Positions 54,650 to 63,847 of a stretch of 64,000 bases of DNA are shown piece by piece. The notes below the pieces were generated by a model. That model had not been told where the DNA came from, did not search any database, and saw nothing but the letters and a program-made list of their open reading frames with translations. Where the stretch lies: the NCBI GenBank assembly GCA_013360215.1, contig JABWCP010000014.1:8687-72686 (forward strand). Direction: 5' to 3'. Made by a program: the position numbers and the translations under genes. How positions within the stretch are numbered: the first letter of the stretch is position 1; the number at the start of each line of letters is the position of its first letter. This stretch comes from a bacterium. Lineage in GTDB: Bacteria; CLD3; SB21.

Positions 54650-55207
54650 TTACTTCTTAGCTGTCAATTTCTCATTGATTTTGCCGTACATCATAGCGGC
54701 TTCATCGGCCGTAGCGCGTGAAGCTTTGAAATCACCGGCGGCAAATTGTTTTTTGGCTTCTTCTAATTTAGCTTTGCAACCGGCATAGGTTGTTTCCACT
54801 TCTTTTTTGTCCGCCGCTTTGAGTTTGCCGGCCGCCGCCATCATGGCTTTTTCATTTTTCGTCCAGGTCGTTTCGCAGTTTTTGATGAAATCATCCGTGG
54901 ATGTTTTCACTTGTTCCATACCGGCCGGAGCTGCGGTAGCGGCTTCGTTATAGAGCTTTTCGGCTTCGACGTAAGCGGCTTTGGACTTATCCCATTCTTT
55001 CTTAGCCACAAGGCCATCGGCTTCTTTCATTTTAGCTTCGGCTTTTGCAAACGATTCGCTGGCATAATCAGCAGCTTTAGCTTCAGAGGCTTTTTTCGCG
55101 GCAGCTTTAGCTTTAGCAATTTCCTGCTCCGGGGGACCGCCGCAACCGATCAGTACAAATGCTGTCATAGCGACAGTCAACGCGGATACGATCATACGTT
55201 TTAACAT
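54650..55207 (-). CDS. Ala/Lys-rich coiled lipoprotein (DUF4398-like), copy 1
   Basis: 185 residues. Signal peptide with lipobox VLIGC (Cys22). The mature part is almost wholly helical, rich in Ala, Lys and Glu, in the heptad-like style EIAKAKAAAKKASEAKAADY, then DKSKAAYVEAEKLYNEAATA. DUF4398-like outer-membrane lipoproteins have this character. The N-terminal signal and Cys-Gly-Gly-Pro-Pro junction match the neighbour at 55298-55861, so they are tandem paralogues. Function: probably a structural or periplasm-spanning lipoprotein; this is inference. Confidence 0.82.
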   Translation of the reverse strand: MLKRMIVSALTVAMTAFVLIGCGGPPEQEIAKAKAAAKKASEAKAADYASESFAKAEAKMKEADGLVAKKEWDKSKAAYVEAEKLYNEAATAAPAGMEQVKTSTDDFIKNCETTWTKNEKAMMAAAGKLKAADKKEVETTYAGCKAKLEEAKKQFAAGDFKASRATADEAAMMYGKINEKLTAKK

Positions 55208-55245
55208 AGGATTCTCCGTTTATTTAAGGGTTATGGGAATATTTA

Positions 55246-55278
55246 CAAAAAAACCCCGAATACAAGTATCCGGGGTTT
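55246..55278 (-). terminator. Terminator of the lipoprotein gene at 55298-55861
   Basis: Stem AAACCCCG (55251-55258) / CGGGGTTT (55271-55278) with pairing continued inward; on the minus strand it is followed by seven T. It separates the two paralogous lipoprotein genes into separate transcripts. Confidence 0.85.
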
Positions 55279-55297
55279 ATTCAAAACTAAATTTGAA

Positions 55298-55861
55298 TTA
55301 CTTCTTAGCAGGCATTGCCATTTTCTTCATGGCATCCATTTTTTCGGTAGCCATAGCGAGGCTGGAAAGAGCACCCATCGGGTCGGTTTCCATCATGCCT
55401 TCAGCGCCTTTTACAGCACCTTCGACTTCTTTGCCCATAGCATCATATTTGTCTTTGTCGCCTTTTTTCATCAGTTTGGTAGCAGCCATCAGCATTTTGT
55501 CTTTGCCCATGTCTTCCCAAGCTTTTTTAGCGGCCGCAATACCGGCTTTGGCTTCTTCCATTTTAGCTTTCATTGCTTCAGGAGCGGCTTTAGCAGCAGC
55601 TTCAAACTGAGCGGCAGCTTCTGTATAAGCTTTCTTCGCACCGTCCCAATCGCTTTTCTTCACAGCTTCAGCACCTTTGTTCAAAGCGGCATTCGCTGCA
55701 TCAAACGCTTCTTTAGCATACACATCAGCTTTAGCTTCGGTAGCTTTTTTCATAGCAACCGTGGCTTTTTCGATCAATTCTTTCGGGGGACCGCCGCAAC
55801 CGATCAGAACGAATGCAGCGAGGGTCAGCGTCGCTACGGACAATACAACACGCTTCAGCAT
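55298..55861 (-). CDS. Ala/Lys-rich coiled lipoprotein (DUF4398-like), copy 2
   Basis: 187 residues from the ATG at 55859-55861, which follows AAAGGAGAAA. Lipobox VLIGC (Cys22), then CGGPPKELIEKATVAMKKAT and long Ala/Lys/Glu helices (DWDGAKKAYTEAAAQFEAAA). The C-terminal 60 residues are Met-rich (GMMETDPMGALSSLAMATEK, MDAMKKMAMPAKK), unlike copy 1. A strong ribosome-binding site suggests abundant expression. Confidence 0.83.
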   Translation of the reverse strand: MLKRVVLSVATLTLAAFVLIGCGGPPKELIEKATVAMKKATEAKADVYAKEAFDAANAALNKGAEAVKKSDWDGAKKAYTEAAAQFEAAAKAAPEAMKAKMEEAKAGIAAAKKAWEDMGKDKMLMAATKLMKKGDKDKYDAMGKEVEGAVKGAEGMMETDPMGALSSLAMATEKMDAMKKMAMPAKK

Positions 55862-56245
55862 GGGTTTCTCCTTTAATGCTTGCACTTAAGGCTACCAACA
55901 CCCAATCTACCTAAGTGCTAAGTTTTTATTTTTATGGTGTTTAGGGTTAAAAAAACCACTTGTTCACAAAATCTGCGCAAATATATGATCTCATGCCGGC
56001 AAAAGCAAGCTGTTTTTTGCTCTAAACTTCTTTATTTTCAGCATCATTTCCAATAATCACTTACCATTTTACGCATTCTTACATGCTTACACGACATCGG
56101 TTATGTAGGATACTGCGAAAATCGTATATCTCCATACCTGATCATATATAAGCCTGCTTTATCTAAGAGTTTGATTTCTGTTGGTAAAAAAACTCCCGGC
56201 ATCGTTTTTCGAACCGGGAGTTTAAAAAATAATCGGAGATAGATT
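55862..56245. other. Divergent intergenic region with a promoter-proximal hairpin
   Basis: This 384-base AT-rich region lies between a leftward lipoprotein and a rightward repeat protein. It should contain both promoters. Near its right end is the inverted repeat AAACTCCCGG (56190-56199) / CCGGGAGTTT (56214-56223), 22 bases before the rightward ATG. Its T tract is on the minus strand (terminator polarity leftward), which is odd because no leftward gene lies upstream. No other feature was found. Confidence 0.6.
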
Positions 56246-58117
56246 ATGGCCGTAGCTGCTCAGGGATTTCATCAAACACATTGTTTTACCGGTTCGTGGG
56301 ATGTACATTCAGGCATGAAAACAACCAAACTTTCCGGCCCTGTGATCGCCGATAACTATGATCAAGGTATCCGGCTCGCCATGCGCCTGATCGAAGCACG
56401 TGAAAATCTAGCCGATGGTTCGGGTATGGATATTACCGATTGGGCGCAGTCTGTTTTTGGAACGGAGCACCTTGTGCGACTGATCGAAACAGAACCTTTT
56501 TCGGAAAAAATATACGGCCCTGTTATTCGCGAAGAAATCGAACGGTTAGCTAAGACGTGGTACCCCGATGTAGGCAAACGTCATATCGTTTCTATCAACA
56601 AACTCGAAGATGAGTTTGACGTACATGTCGCCGATGACGAAGCGCCTGCATCAGCGCTTGCAACGGTATCGGCGGATCAGGTACTGGATTTTCTCAGCTC
56701 GCGTTTAACCCCGGCTCAACTGGAATACCTGCGCCGGATTCTTAAAAATTCTTTCGGCGAAGACCGCGACTTTTCGTGGAATGAACGTATTTTCCGGCTT
56801 TTGGCGGAATCGGAATCCTATCTTCAGTCTAACATAGATCGCATGATGGCGATGTATCCCGACGGGCCGCCATTGCAGGAGCATCTCCATGCAGGGCAAA
56901 CTTTTTCAGACGAACAAATCATCACGTGCTATAAAAATGTTTTTTTGGGCATCAACGCACGTTTCCCGATTCATTTTTTAGCTACGGACGGTAACCGAAG
57001 AGCCGCTATTTTGACGCAATTTGCCGTCGAACATATTTTGAAAACCCGACCGCTGGACGCACTGCAAGAATATACGGCGCGCGATTTCAGTGCGATCGGT
57101 TTGCGCAATGTGGCACGATTTTTCAATTATTCGCTGAATCGAATTATTCGCAATGCCTATCCTGATCTCGTCATGCCTTGGGAAATGGCGCATGTCGAAG
57201 ACGGATTTTGGACGGAAGAAAAAAACAGAACGATGGCCATTCGGTGGCTGATCGAAGAAAAACTCGGCATTGCCAAAACGGATATTCCTAAAGCTCTGCG
57301 GGATGATCGTGTAACCAAATCGTCCTTTACACAAAACGGATTGTCGTACATGTTTGTGCAGTATTACAAATCGGTTTCACGTTGTATCGGTGCGGCATAC
57401 CCTGAGTTTATGCCGTGGGAATTAGGCAGCGTACCGAATGCTTTCTGGCAAGGCGAAGAAGGACGACAAAACGTCGTGAAAGCGATACACTGGCTCATGC
57501 GGCGCATGCAAATCATACCGGCCGAAATACCCGAACGTATCAAAGATAAAACCATTAATCGCGAACTCTTCAGTCGGTTTGGCCTCGCCACGGTTTTCGA
57601 GCGCATTTTCAAAAAGAACATGTTTCAGGTTTTTGAAACCGCGTATCCCGGTCGTTTTGAAATATGGGAAATCGGCAAAGTGGCGACGGACTATTGGGAA
57701 GATCTGCTGCATGCCTATCGCGCATCGCTGTGGATTGCTAAAAAAGAAGGCATCCCCGAAAACGGTATTCACGCGGCTTTGCGCAGCGGCATGCTTTCAC
57801 GCGAATCCTTTGCTAAATACGGACTCGGCAGTATGCTCAAGCGTACTTTTGATAATAACCTGCGCAAGGCTTACTTGCCCTACATTTTGCCCGATGCCGA
57901 TACGCGTGAGCAGTTGATGAAAGATATTACCCTTCTTCAGCTCATCAAACGCCAGCTGCGGCTTTTTGATGAACAGCCTGTATTGATTCGTATCGTGCGA
58001 TATATGTTCTACCGATTTGCACAAAACTCCGTCGAGCGCACATACCGCCGAATATACGAGCGCCTGCGCAAACGCACGCAACGACGGCTGGATGAAATAT
58101 TGGCAATGATGGGGTAA
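56246..58117 (+). CDS. Unrecognised protein with three to four ~80-residue repeats
   Basis: 623 residues, no signal peptide or membrane helix. Residues 1-275 are not recognised. From about 280 to 550 a repeat recurs: a segment like FSAIGLRNVARFFNYSLNRI, an A-Y-P (304, 384, 466; A-Y-L at 542), P-W-E or I-W-E (311, 390, 473), F-W or Y-W (321, 400, 483), a helix like RWLIEEKLG, and a short D-I-P-x-A-like turn. Spacings are 80, 82 and 76 residues. The aromatic AYP-PWE-FW pattern recalls YP-PW-FW repeats of giant-virus and eukaryotic proteins, but I assign no family. The C-terminus (560-623) is Arg-rich helical. CGGAGAT precedes the ATG. Function unknown. Confidence 0.75.
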   Translation: MAVAAQGFHQTHCFTGSWDVHSGMKTTKLSGPVIADNYDQGIRLAMRLIEARENLADGSGMDITDWAQSVFGTEHLVRLIETEPFSEKIYGPVIREEIERLAKTWYPDVGKRHIVSINKLEDEFDVHVADDEAPASALATVSADQVLDFLSSRLTPAQLEYLRRILKNSFGEDRDFSWNERIFRLLAESESYLQSNIDRMMAMYPDGPPLQEHLHAGQTFSDEQIITCYKNVFLGINARFPIHFLATDGNRRAAILTQFAVEHILKTRPLDALQEYTARDFSAIGLRNVARFFNYSLNRIIRNAYPDLVMPWEMAHVEDGFWTEEKNRTMAIRWLIEEKLGIAKTDIPKALRDDRVTKSSFTQNGLSYMFVQYYKSVSRCIGAAYPEFMPWELGSVPNAFWQGEEGRQNVVKAIHWLMRRMQIIPAEIPERIKDKTINRELFSRFGLATVFERIFKKNMFQVFETAYPGRFEIWEIGKVATDYWEDLLHAYRASLWIAKKEGIPENGIHAALRSGMLSRESFAKYGLGSMLKRTFDNNLRKAYLPYILPDADTREQLMKDITLLQLIKRQLRLFDEQPVLIRIVRYMFYRFAQNSVERTYRRIYERLRKRTQRRLDEILAMMG

Positions 58118-58148
58118 ACGCATGTCCACATTTTAGTCGATAGATTAA

Positions 58149-58180
58149 ATACAAAACCCGCCGTGAAGCGGGTTTTGTAT
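58149..58180. terminator. Bidirectional terminator
   Basis: Long stem ATACAAAACCCGC (58149-58161) / GCGGGTTTTGTAT (58168-58180) with a CGTGAA loop. Both strands carry T after the stem. It ends the repeat-protein gene and the leftward TonB-receptor remnant. Confidence 0.8.
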
Positions 58181-58203
58181 TATTAACTATGACTTAAAAT
58201 AAT

Positions 58204-58374
58204 TTAGAACCGATACATGAGTTTAGAGAAAACAAAAGCACCGCTAAAACCCATCTGAACCGAATCCCAAAGCCCGCCGGACTCAGTAAGCGCCGGATCT
58301 TTTCGGTCGGGATAAGTATTAAAAAGATTTAAAACTCCCGCTGTTATGGCAATATGATCTTTAATCTCAATTCG
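58204..58374 (-). pseudogene. C-terminal remnant of a TonB-dependent receptor
   Basis: The minus strand reads 57 sense codons plus a stop, with no start codon, ending SKLMYRF-stop. The peptide contains VLNLFNTYPDRKDPALTES and GLWDSVQMGFSGAFVFSK, which is the typical last barrel strands of TonB-dependent receptors (N-L-F-D-T-Y-P-D and a final aromatic). An in-frame TAA (58375-58377) truncates it upstream, and no receptor body precedes it; the intact + strand AI-2E permease begins at 58462. A full receptor (about 700-1000 residues) has been lost, probably by deletion. Confidence 0.7.
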
Positions 58375-58461
58375 TTACGAGCCTGGAAAAGTAAAAACGA
58401 AAATTCACTTTAAGAAACAACTTTGCCTTTTTCAGACATTCTCTATAGATTGCCAGTCACT

Positions 58462-59691
58462 ATGATCAATGAAAAAGAACCCCGTTTTTTACTCATCACT
58501 TTGATTGCCACCATTCTTTTTGGTTTTTGGTTTGTCACCATAAAAGATGTGTTTTCACCGTTTATATTAGCGACGGTCATCATCGCCTTTTTACTTCCGT
58601 TTCGCGATCATAAAACGATACGCGTGCTCATCGCCTTGATTTTCACGCTGTTTATGTTATGGCTGATTAACGAGTTGCGTGAAATTTTCACGCCTTTTCT
58701 GATCGCTTTTGCATTAGCATATCTCTTTGACCCGGTAGTGGACAGTTTCGAAAAACGCAAATTTTCCCGCACGTCTTCCATTGTGGTTATCATATTGGCA
58801 ATACTCGGAACATTATTTGCCATCGGGCTTTTAGTCATTCCGCAATTTGCAGGCGAAGTCTCCGCGTTGGCCGGCACTTTCCCTTCGTACGAAGATTTTA
58901 AACGTAATCTGAATCCGGACGCCTTGAGTTTTTTGCAATCGTGGGGCATGGATACCGCAAAAATCATGGCCATGATCGAATCGGAAACAACGAATAAAAT
59001 CACCGGCCTTATTCGTGAATTTACGCAAAGCGCGCAATCGTTGTCCGACGGGCTGAGTTCACTGATCACGCAACTCATCAATCTGATTCTGATTCCCTTC
59101 ATTACATTTTATTTTTTACGGGATTTTGACCAGAATATCGCGCGTATCCGATCACGTACGCCGGAGCGACATCGAGCAAAATTTGAAAAGCTGTATACTC
59201 GTATTGACGGAATTCTCAGCGTTTATATTCGCCGGATTTTTCTGACGGCATTTACGCTCGGTATGCTTTCCATGGTCATTCTTTTTATTTTGGATATCCG
59301 TTTTGCCACGATCATCGGAATAACACTCGGTTTGTTTTACCTCATTCCATACGTGGGTTACCTTCTGACATTTGCTGTTGGCGCCATCATGGGGTTGCTC
59401 AATCCCGATCCCGGCAGCGCGGTTCTCAAAATCATGATCGTGATCGCCTGCATCAAAATCATAGATCTGGGTATCGTCTCACCGCGCCTTGTCGGTGAAA
59501 AATTGGGATTGCACCCGGTGCTGATGATTTTTTCGATTTTTGTGTTCGGTAAATTGCTCGGGCTGCTCGGGCTTTTTATTGCTATTCCCGTGACGGCCAT
59601 TCTGAAAGTACTGATCATGGAATGGTACGATCAAAACTTTCTGCATCGCGAATTTATCCGTGATGATTCATCGTCAACATCCAAGGAGTAA
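58462..59691 (+). CDS. AI-2E-family transporter (PerM/YdiK family)
   Basis: 409 residues from the ATG at 58462; the frame extends upstream only through a TTG. About eight membrane helices: three near the N-terminus (20-90), a long loop (130-230), and a C-terminal bundle containing GITLGLFYLIPYVGYLLTFA and KIIDLGIVSPRLVGEKLGLH. These motifs define the AI-2E/UPF0118 family, which exports autoinducer-2 in one case but mostly has other or unknown roles. It is followed after 2 bases by an SDR gene, suggesting cotranscription. Confidence 0.86.
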   Translation: MINEKEPRFLLITLIATILFGFWFVTIKDVFSPFILATVIIAFLLPFRDHKTIRVLIALIFTLFMLWLINELREIFTPFLIAFALAYLFDPVVDSFEKRKFSRTSSIVVIILAILGTLFAIGLLVIPQFAGEVSALAGTFPSYEDFKRNLNPDALSFLQSWGMDTAKIMAMIESETTNKITGLIREFTQSAQSLSDGLSSLITQLINLILIPFITFYFLRDFDQNIARIRSRTPERHRAKFEKLYTRIDGILSVYIRRIFLTAFTLGMLSMVILFILDIRFATIIGITLGLFYLIPYVGYLLTFAVGAIMGLLNPDPGSAVLKIMIVIACIKIIDLGIVSPRLVGEKLGLHPVLMIFSIFVFGKLLGLLGLFIAIPVTAILKVLIMEWYDQNFLHREFIRDDSSSTSKE

Positions 59692-59693
59692 AT

Positions 59694-60470
59694 ATGGGTT
59701 ATTCCGTGAAAGATCGTATTATTCTTATCACCGGCGCCAGCGCGGGTATCGGTGAAGCGACCGCCCGCACATTTGCCGAGGCCGGAGGAAAATTGATTCT
59801 CACCGCCCGTCGTAAAGAAAAGCTTGAAAAACTGGCCAACGAACTGAAAGAACAATTCGGAACGCCGTCGTATACCGCTTCCCTGGATGTTCGTGATAAC
59901 GCGGCCGTAGAAAATTTTGTACGCACTCTACCTGACGCATGGTCGGCCATTGATATTTTAGTCAATAACGCCGGACTCGGGCGCGGTTTGGACAAACTGC
60001 ATGAAGGAAAAATCGCCGACTGGGAAGAAATGATTGATACCAATGTCAAAGGTTTGCTCTATGTCAGTCGCGCTGTTATCCCGGGCATGGTCGCTCGCGG
60101 CAGAGGGCATATTTTCAATCTGGGATCCATCGCGGGTCATGAAACCTACCCCGGCGGAAACGTGTATTGTGCGACCAAACACGCCGCACGTGCAATCAAT
60201 AACGGAATGCGGATTGACCTCGTGGATACGCCGGTGCGCGTAACGACGATTGACCCCGGTCTAGTCGAAACGGAATTTAGTGTAGTACGTTTTCGCGGTG
60301 ATGCCCAGCGCGCCAAAAAACCGTATGAAGGCATCGCGCCGCTTAGAGGAGAGGATATAGCCGACTTGATTTTATTTGCAGCGACACGCCCGACGCATGT
60401 CAATATCAACGAAATGATCGTGATGCCCAAAGCGCAAGCTACATCCACTTTGGTACACCGCAAAGTATAA
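59694..60470 (+). CDS. Short-chain dehydrogenase/reductase (YdfG-like, NADP-type)
   Basis: 258 residues. TGASAGIG cofactor motif (13-20), NNAG (91-94), Asn117, catalytic Ser145, Tyr158 and Lys162 (SIAGHETYPGGNVYCATKHA). The arginine-rich segment TARRKEKLEKLANE after strand 2 favours NADP(H). It resembles YdfG/3-hydroxy acid dehydrogenases, but SDR substrates cannot be read from sequence. AAGGAG precedes the start. Its stop is 2 bases from the stop of the convergent PAS kinase. Confidence 0.93.
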   Translation: MGYSVKDRIILITGASAGIGEATARTFAEAGGKLILTARRKEKLEKLANELKEQFGTPSYTASLDVRDNAAVENFVRTLPDAWSAIDILVNNAGLGRGLDKLHEGKIADWEEMIDTNVKGLLYVSRAVIPGMVARGRGHIFNLGSIAGHETYPGGNVYCATKHAARAINNGMRIDLVDTPVRVTTIDPGLVETEFSVVRFRGDAQRAKKPYEGIAPLRGEDIADLILFAATRPTHVNINEMIVMPKAQATSTLVHRKV

Positions 60471-60472
60471 CA

Positions 60473-63400
60473 TTAGTTTTGATCGAGCAGAGTACGAATC
60501 ACTTTGGATAAGGTATCAATCGAAAAGGGCTTTTCGATAATTGTAGACTTCAGATTCTGACGAATATCCCGCACCACATCCGGCGTCGCGTATCCGGTAG
60601 CAAAGAATATTTTTGCCATCGGATTGATCCCGCACAGAGCCGCATGTGTTTGTTTGCCGTCCATCTCCGGCATCTGTATATCGAGCATGACGACATCGGG
60701 TTTTTCCTGCTGATACAAACGCACCGCTTCCATTCCGCTTTGTGCCGTAATTACACGATACCCCAGTTCTTCCAGTATGCGCGAGCATATGTTCAGAATG
60801 GCTTTTTCATCATCCACGACAAGCACCGTTTCTTTACCCGTTTCCAAAGGTTTTTCAATCTCCGGCACGGGTGCCGACTCGTTACTTCGGGATGCAGGAA
60901 GATAAAATCTAAATTCGGCGCCTTCGCCTTTTTTGGAATCTACCATAATGGTTCCGCCATGATTGAGGATAATACTTTTTGCAACAGCCAAACCCAGGCC
61001 GGTGCCTTGGCCTTCCGGTTTGGTAGTATAAAATGCTTCGAAAATATTTTGCAATGTCCCTGCATCCATACCTACGCCCGAATCGCGGATAATGCATTCG
61101 ATATAGACGCCGGCGCCCGGCAGGTTGAGCAGTTCGGCCGATTCTCCGTCAAACTCTACCGAATGCGTACGTACATTGATCAGGCCGCCTGGCTCGCCCA
61201 TAGCGTCCCGCGCATTGACAAGAAGATTCATGATGACTTGTTGTATTTGCGTTTGATCCACATCCATCGCAGGAATACTGTCATCCAAACGTATATCAAA
61301 ACGCACTTGTTTGGGAAATGCATGCGTCACCATCGCTTGCGTTTCACGGATCAGATCATTGATATGAATACGCGTGATGCGCAGCGGGGTTTGCCGTGCA
61401 TAGACTAGCAATTGTTTGACTATTTCACCCGCTCGCCGCGCCGATGCAGCAATATTTTCGGCATACGTTTTTACCATTTCGGGCGACGCTGAAAAATTTT
61501 TGAGCATCTCGGCCGTCGGTAAAATTACGGCAAGCATATTATTCATATCGTGTGCTACACCGCCGGCTATACGGCCTACCGATTCCATCTTTTGCGCTTG
61601 AATAAGATTTTGTTCGAGCCGCCGCGATTCGGTAATATCTTCAACGGCTACTTCATAATAAAGGAAACGTCCTCCGGTGTCATACACCGCACGATCGTGC
61701 AAACGCACTTGTATAATGGCGCCGTCTTTTTTTCTCCAGAATACTTCCGCATATCGCCCAATGCCCTGGGCTCGCGTGTTTTCGTTGAATTGCAAACGAT
61801 CTTCAGCCCGCACATAAATATCACGATTGAGATTGAGCCGCATGACTTCGTCATGGGTCTTATAACCCAGCATCCGCACTAACGCCGGATTGATCGTGAT
61901 AAAATTTCCTTCTTCCGTGGCCTGATAAATACCTTCGGTTATGTTTTCAAAAATAGATCGGTATTTATTTTCTGACGCAATCAACGCCTGTTCCACTTTG
62001 CGCCGCTCCGTGACATCGTGAATGATCGAAAAAAGTAATTTGCGTTCGCCGATCACCACCGGACCCGTTCGTACTTCGACCTCTTTTATTTCCCCGTTTG
62101 CCAGACGATGCCGAAAATCAACATAGGTTTGCTGCGCTTCCATGGCCTGCGCTATGCGCTCTCTTACTTCTTTTTCAGGCAACACATTGATATCCCAAAC
62201 CCTTAGGCTTTTTAACTGATCGACCGTATACCCGTAAAATGCGGCAGCTGCAGGATTAGCATCCACGATACGCCCGCTTTCCGGTTCCACAAGCCATTTG
62301 ATGGCCGTATTGTTTTCAAACATTTGACGATACCGTATTTCACTATCAGAAATCATTTTCCGAGATTGCATACGTTCTGTCACATCGCGGGAAAATACGC
62401 TGACGCCGGTGATTATATGTTGTGCATCGCGCAGCGGATAAAAACTGATATCGTAATAATGGCTTATCCCAGCAAATTCAAACAGTTTTTCGATGACAAA
62501 CCGTTCTCCTTCCAGAGCACGCTGATAATAACTTCTCCACTCGTCGGCTGTCGCCTTTGGCAAATATTCCAAAATGGCCATGCCGGGTTGCAATACAACG
62601 CCGTAAGCTGATTCATACGCCACGCGAAAGGCCGAATTGAGAACCACTATGCGCAGATTCCGATCGACGGAATAAATCGAATCCGTCGTATTTTCGATGA
62701 CCCCCGACAGATTGTATTCGCTTTGGCGCAATGCTTCTTGTGCGAAACGTCGTTCCGTAATGTCGTGATAGTTGGTAACGATAGCCTGGACAAACGGTAC
62801 GTGAAACATATTGATCGCCGAAAACTCCACCCAACGAATACTGCCGTTTTTGTGACGAAGCGGGACCGATAGATGCACGCGCCGATTTTCTCTGCGACGA
62901 ACCGACTCAAAAATACGTTGGACCGTATCCGCGTCACTCTGAATAAAATCAAATGCGCTGCGGCCTGAAATTTCCCATGTTTCGTAGCCCAGTAACCGTT
63001 TGATCGAAGCGCTGGTATAGAGTATGGTGCCGCGCTGATCTACCAATGTAACAACATCGCTGCTGTTTTCGATCAAAGCGCGAAAACGTTGTTCGCTTTC
63101 ATAGAGTTGCTGCTCACGCCGCTTGCGATCGGAAATGTCGCGTACGATACCGAGCGCTCTTCCGTCATTCAATACTTTTGCGGAAATTTCCACATAAAAA
63201 AGAGTGCCGTTTTTTCTCTTAAATCGTTGCTCGCCCAGATACTTTCCCTCTTTTTGCATCAAGGCCAGCGTTGTATCCAGGGTATGCGCCGTATCGGGAT
63301 CGATCAGATCCAATGGCCCCATTGTAAGAAGTTCTTCACGGGAATAACCGGTCATCGCACACGCTTTTTGATTAACGGAGAGATAGCGCCGATCCGATCC

Positions 63401-63823
63401 CATGATAAATACGGCATCGGATGAAGACTCCAGCAACACATCATAATCCTGACTAATACGCTGAATGCGCCGTGCATCCGCCGCATGCCAACGCTGCATA
63501 AGCCAAGCCATAGCCAATACCGCAAACGTATTGACGATAATCCAAAAAACTATGGTCCAAAACTGTTCCGGAGCTTCATTGTACGGATGGCCAAAATCCA
63601 GCATGTAATACAGACGGTATAAAAATTGTAGTACGGCGCTCACCAAACCTGAACGCAGTCCTCCGAGCAGCACGGAAAAAAATATCAACGCCTGAAGAGC
63701 AATCGAACCGGGACGATAATTTTGTATCTGACCGGCGGCCAACTCTAAAATCACAATAGCCACCAATGTGGCGACCGGACCGATCGAACGACGGTAACGA
63801 AAAAGAAATTCTGTCAACTTCAT
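60473..63823 (-). CDS. Membrane hybrid sensor kinase: membrane domain - five PAS - HisKA - HATPase - receiver
   Basis: 1116 residues from the ATG at 63821-63823; the frame extends three codons upstream to a TTG. Three to four N-terminal membrane helices (within about 14-112) replace the GAF domain of the giant kinase. Five PAS units follow (about 125-740). The transmitter has GGVAHDMNNMLAVILPTAEM (His758), N box NLLVNARDAMGEPGG, G2 GTGLGLAVAKSI. The receiver has VVDDEKAILNI and phosphoacceptor Asp1048 (VVMLDIQMPEMDG). PAS 2 and 3 closely match PAS 2/7 and 6 of the giant kinase, so modules have been shuffled or duplicated between the two proteins. No separate response regulator adjoins it. Confidence 0.92.
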   Translation of the reverse strand: MKLTEFLFRYRRSIGPVATLVAIVILELAAGQIQNYRPGSIALQALIFFSVLLGGLRSGLVSAVLQFLYRLYYMLDFGHPYNEAPEQFWTIVFWIIVNTFAVLAMAWLMQRWHAADARRIQRISQDYDVLLESSSDAVFIMGSDRRYLSVNQKACAMTGYSREELLTMGPLDLIDPDTAHTLDTTLALMQKEGKYLGEQRFKRKNGTLFYVEISAKVLNDGRALGIVRDISDRKRREQQLYESEQRFRALIENSSDVVTLVDQRGTILYTSASIKRLLGYETWEISGRSAFDFIQSDADTVQRIFESVRRRENRRVHLSVPLRHKNGSIRWVEFSAINMFHVPFVQAIVTNYHDITERRFAQEALRQSEYNLSGVIENTTDSIYSVDRNLRIVVLNSAFRVAYESAYGVVLQPGMAILEYLPKATADEWRSYYQRALEGERFVIEKLFEFAGISHYYDISFYPLRDAQHIITGVSVFSRDVTERMQSRKMISDSEIRYRQMFENNTAIKWLVEPESGRIVDANPAAAAFYGYTVDQLKSLRVWDINVLPEKEVRERIAQAMEAQQTYVDFRHRLANGEIKEVEVRTGPVVIGERKLLFSIIHDVTERRKVEQALIASENKYRSIFENITEGIYQATEEGNFITINPALVRMLGYKTHDEVMRLNLNRDIYVRAEDRLQFNENTRAQGIGRYAEVFWRKKDGAIIQVRLHDRAVYDTGGRFLYYEVAVEDITESRRLEQNLIQAQKMESVGRIAGGVAHDMNNMLAVILPTAEMLKNFSASPEMVKTYAENIAASARRAGEIVKQLLVYARQTPLRITRIHINDLIRETQAMVTHAFPKQVRFDIRLDDSIPAMDVDQTQIQQVIMNLLVNARDAMGEPGGLINVRTHSVEFDGESAELLNLPGAGVYIECIIRDSGVGMDAGTLQNIFEAFYTTKPEGQGTGLGLAVAKSIILNHGGTIMVDSKKGEGAEFRFYLPASRSNESAPVPEIEKPLETGKETVLVVDDEKAILNICSRILEELGYRVITAQSGMEAVRLYQQEKPDVVMLDIQMPEMDGKQTHAALCGINPMAKIFFATGYATPDVVRDIRQNLKSTIIEKPFSIDTLSKVIRTLLDQN

Positions 63824-63847
63824 GAGAAACAAGAAAGGATTAAGATA

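Noticed and set aside
55233-55610. 125-codon open frame antisense to the second Ala/Lys-rich lipoprotein
   Set aside because: Shadow of an Ala/Lys-rich gene; it crosses a terminator and has no start signal.
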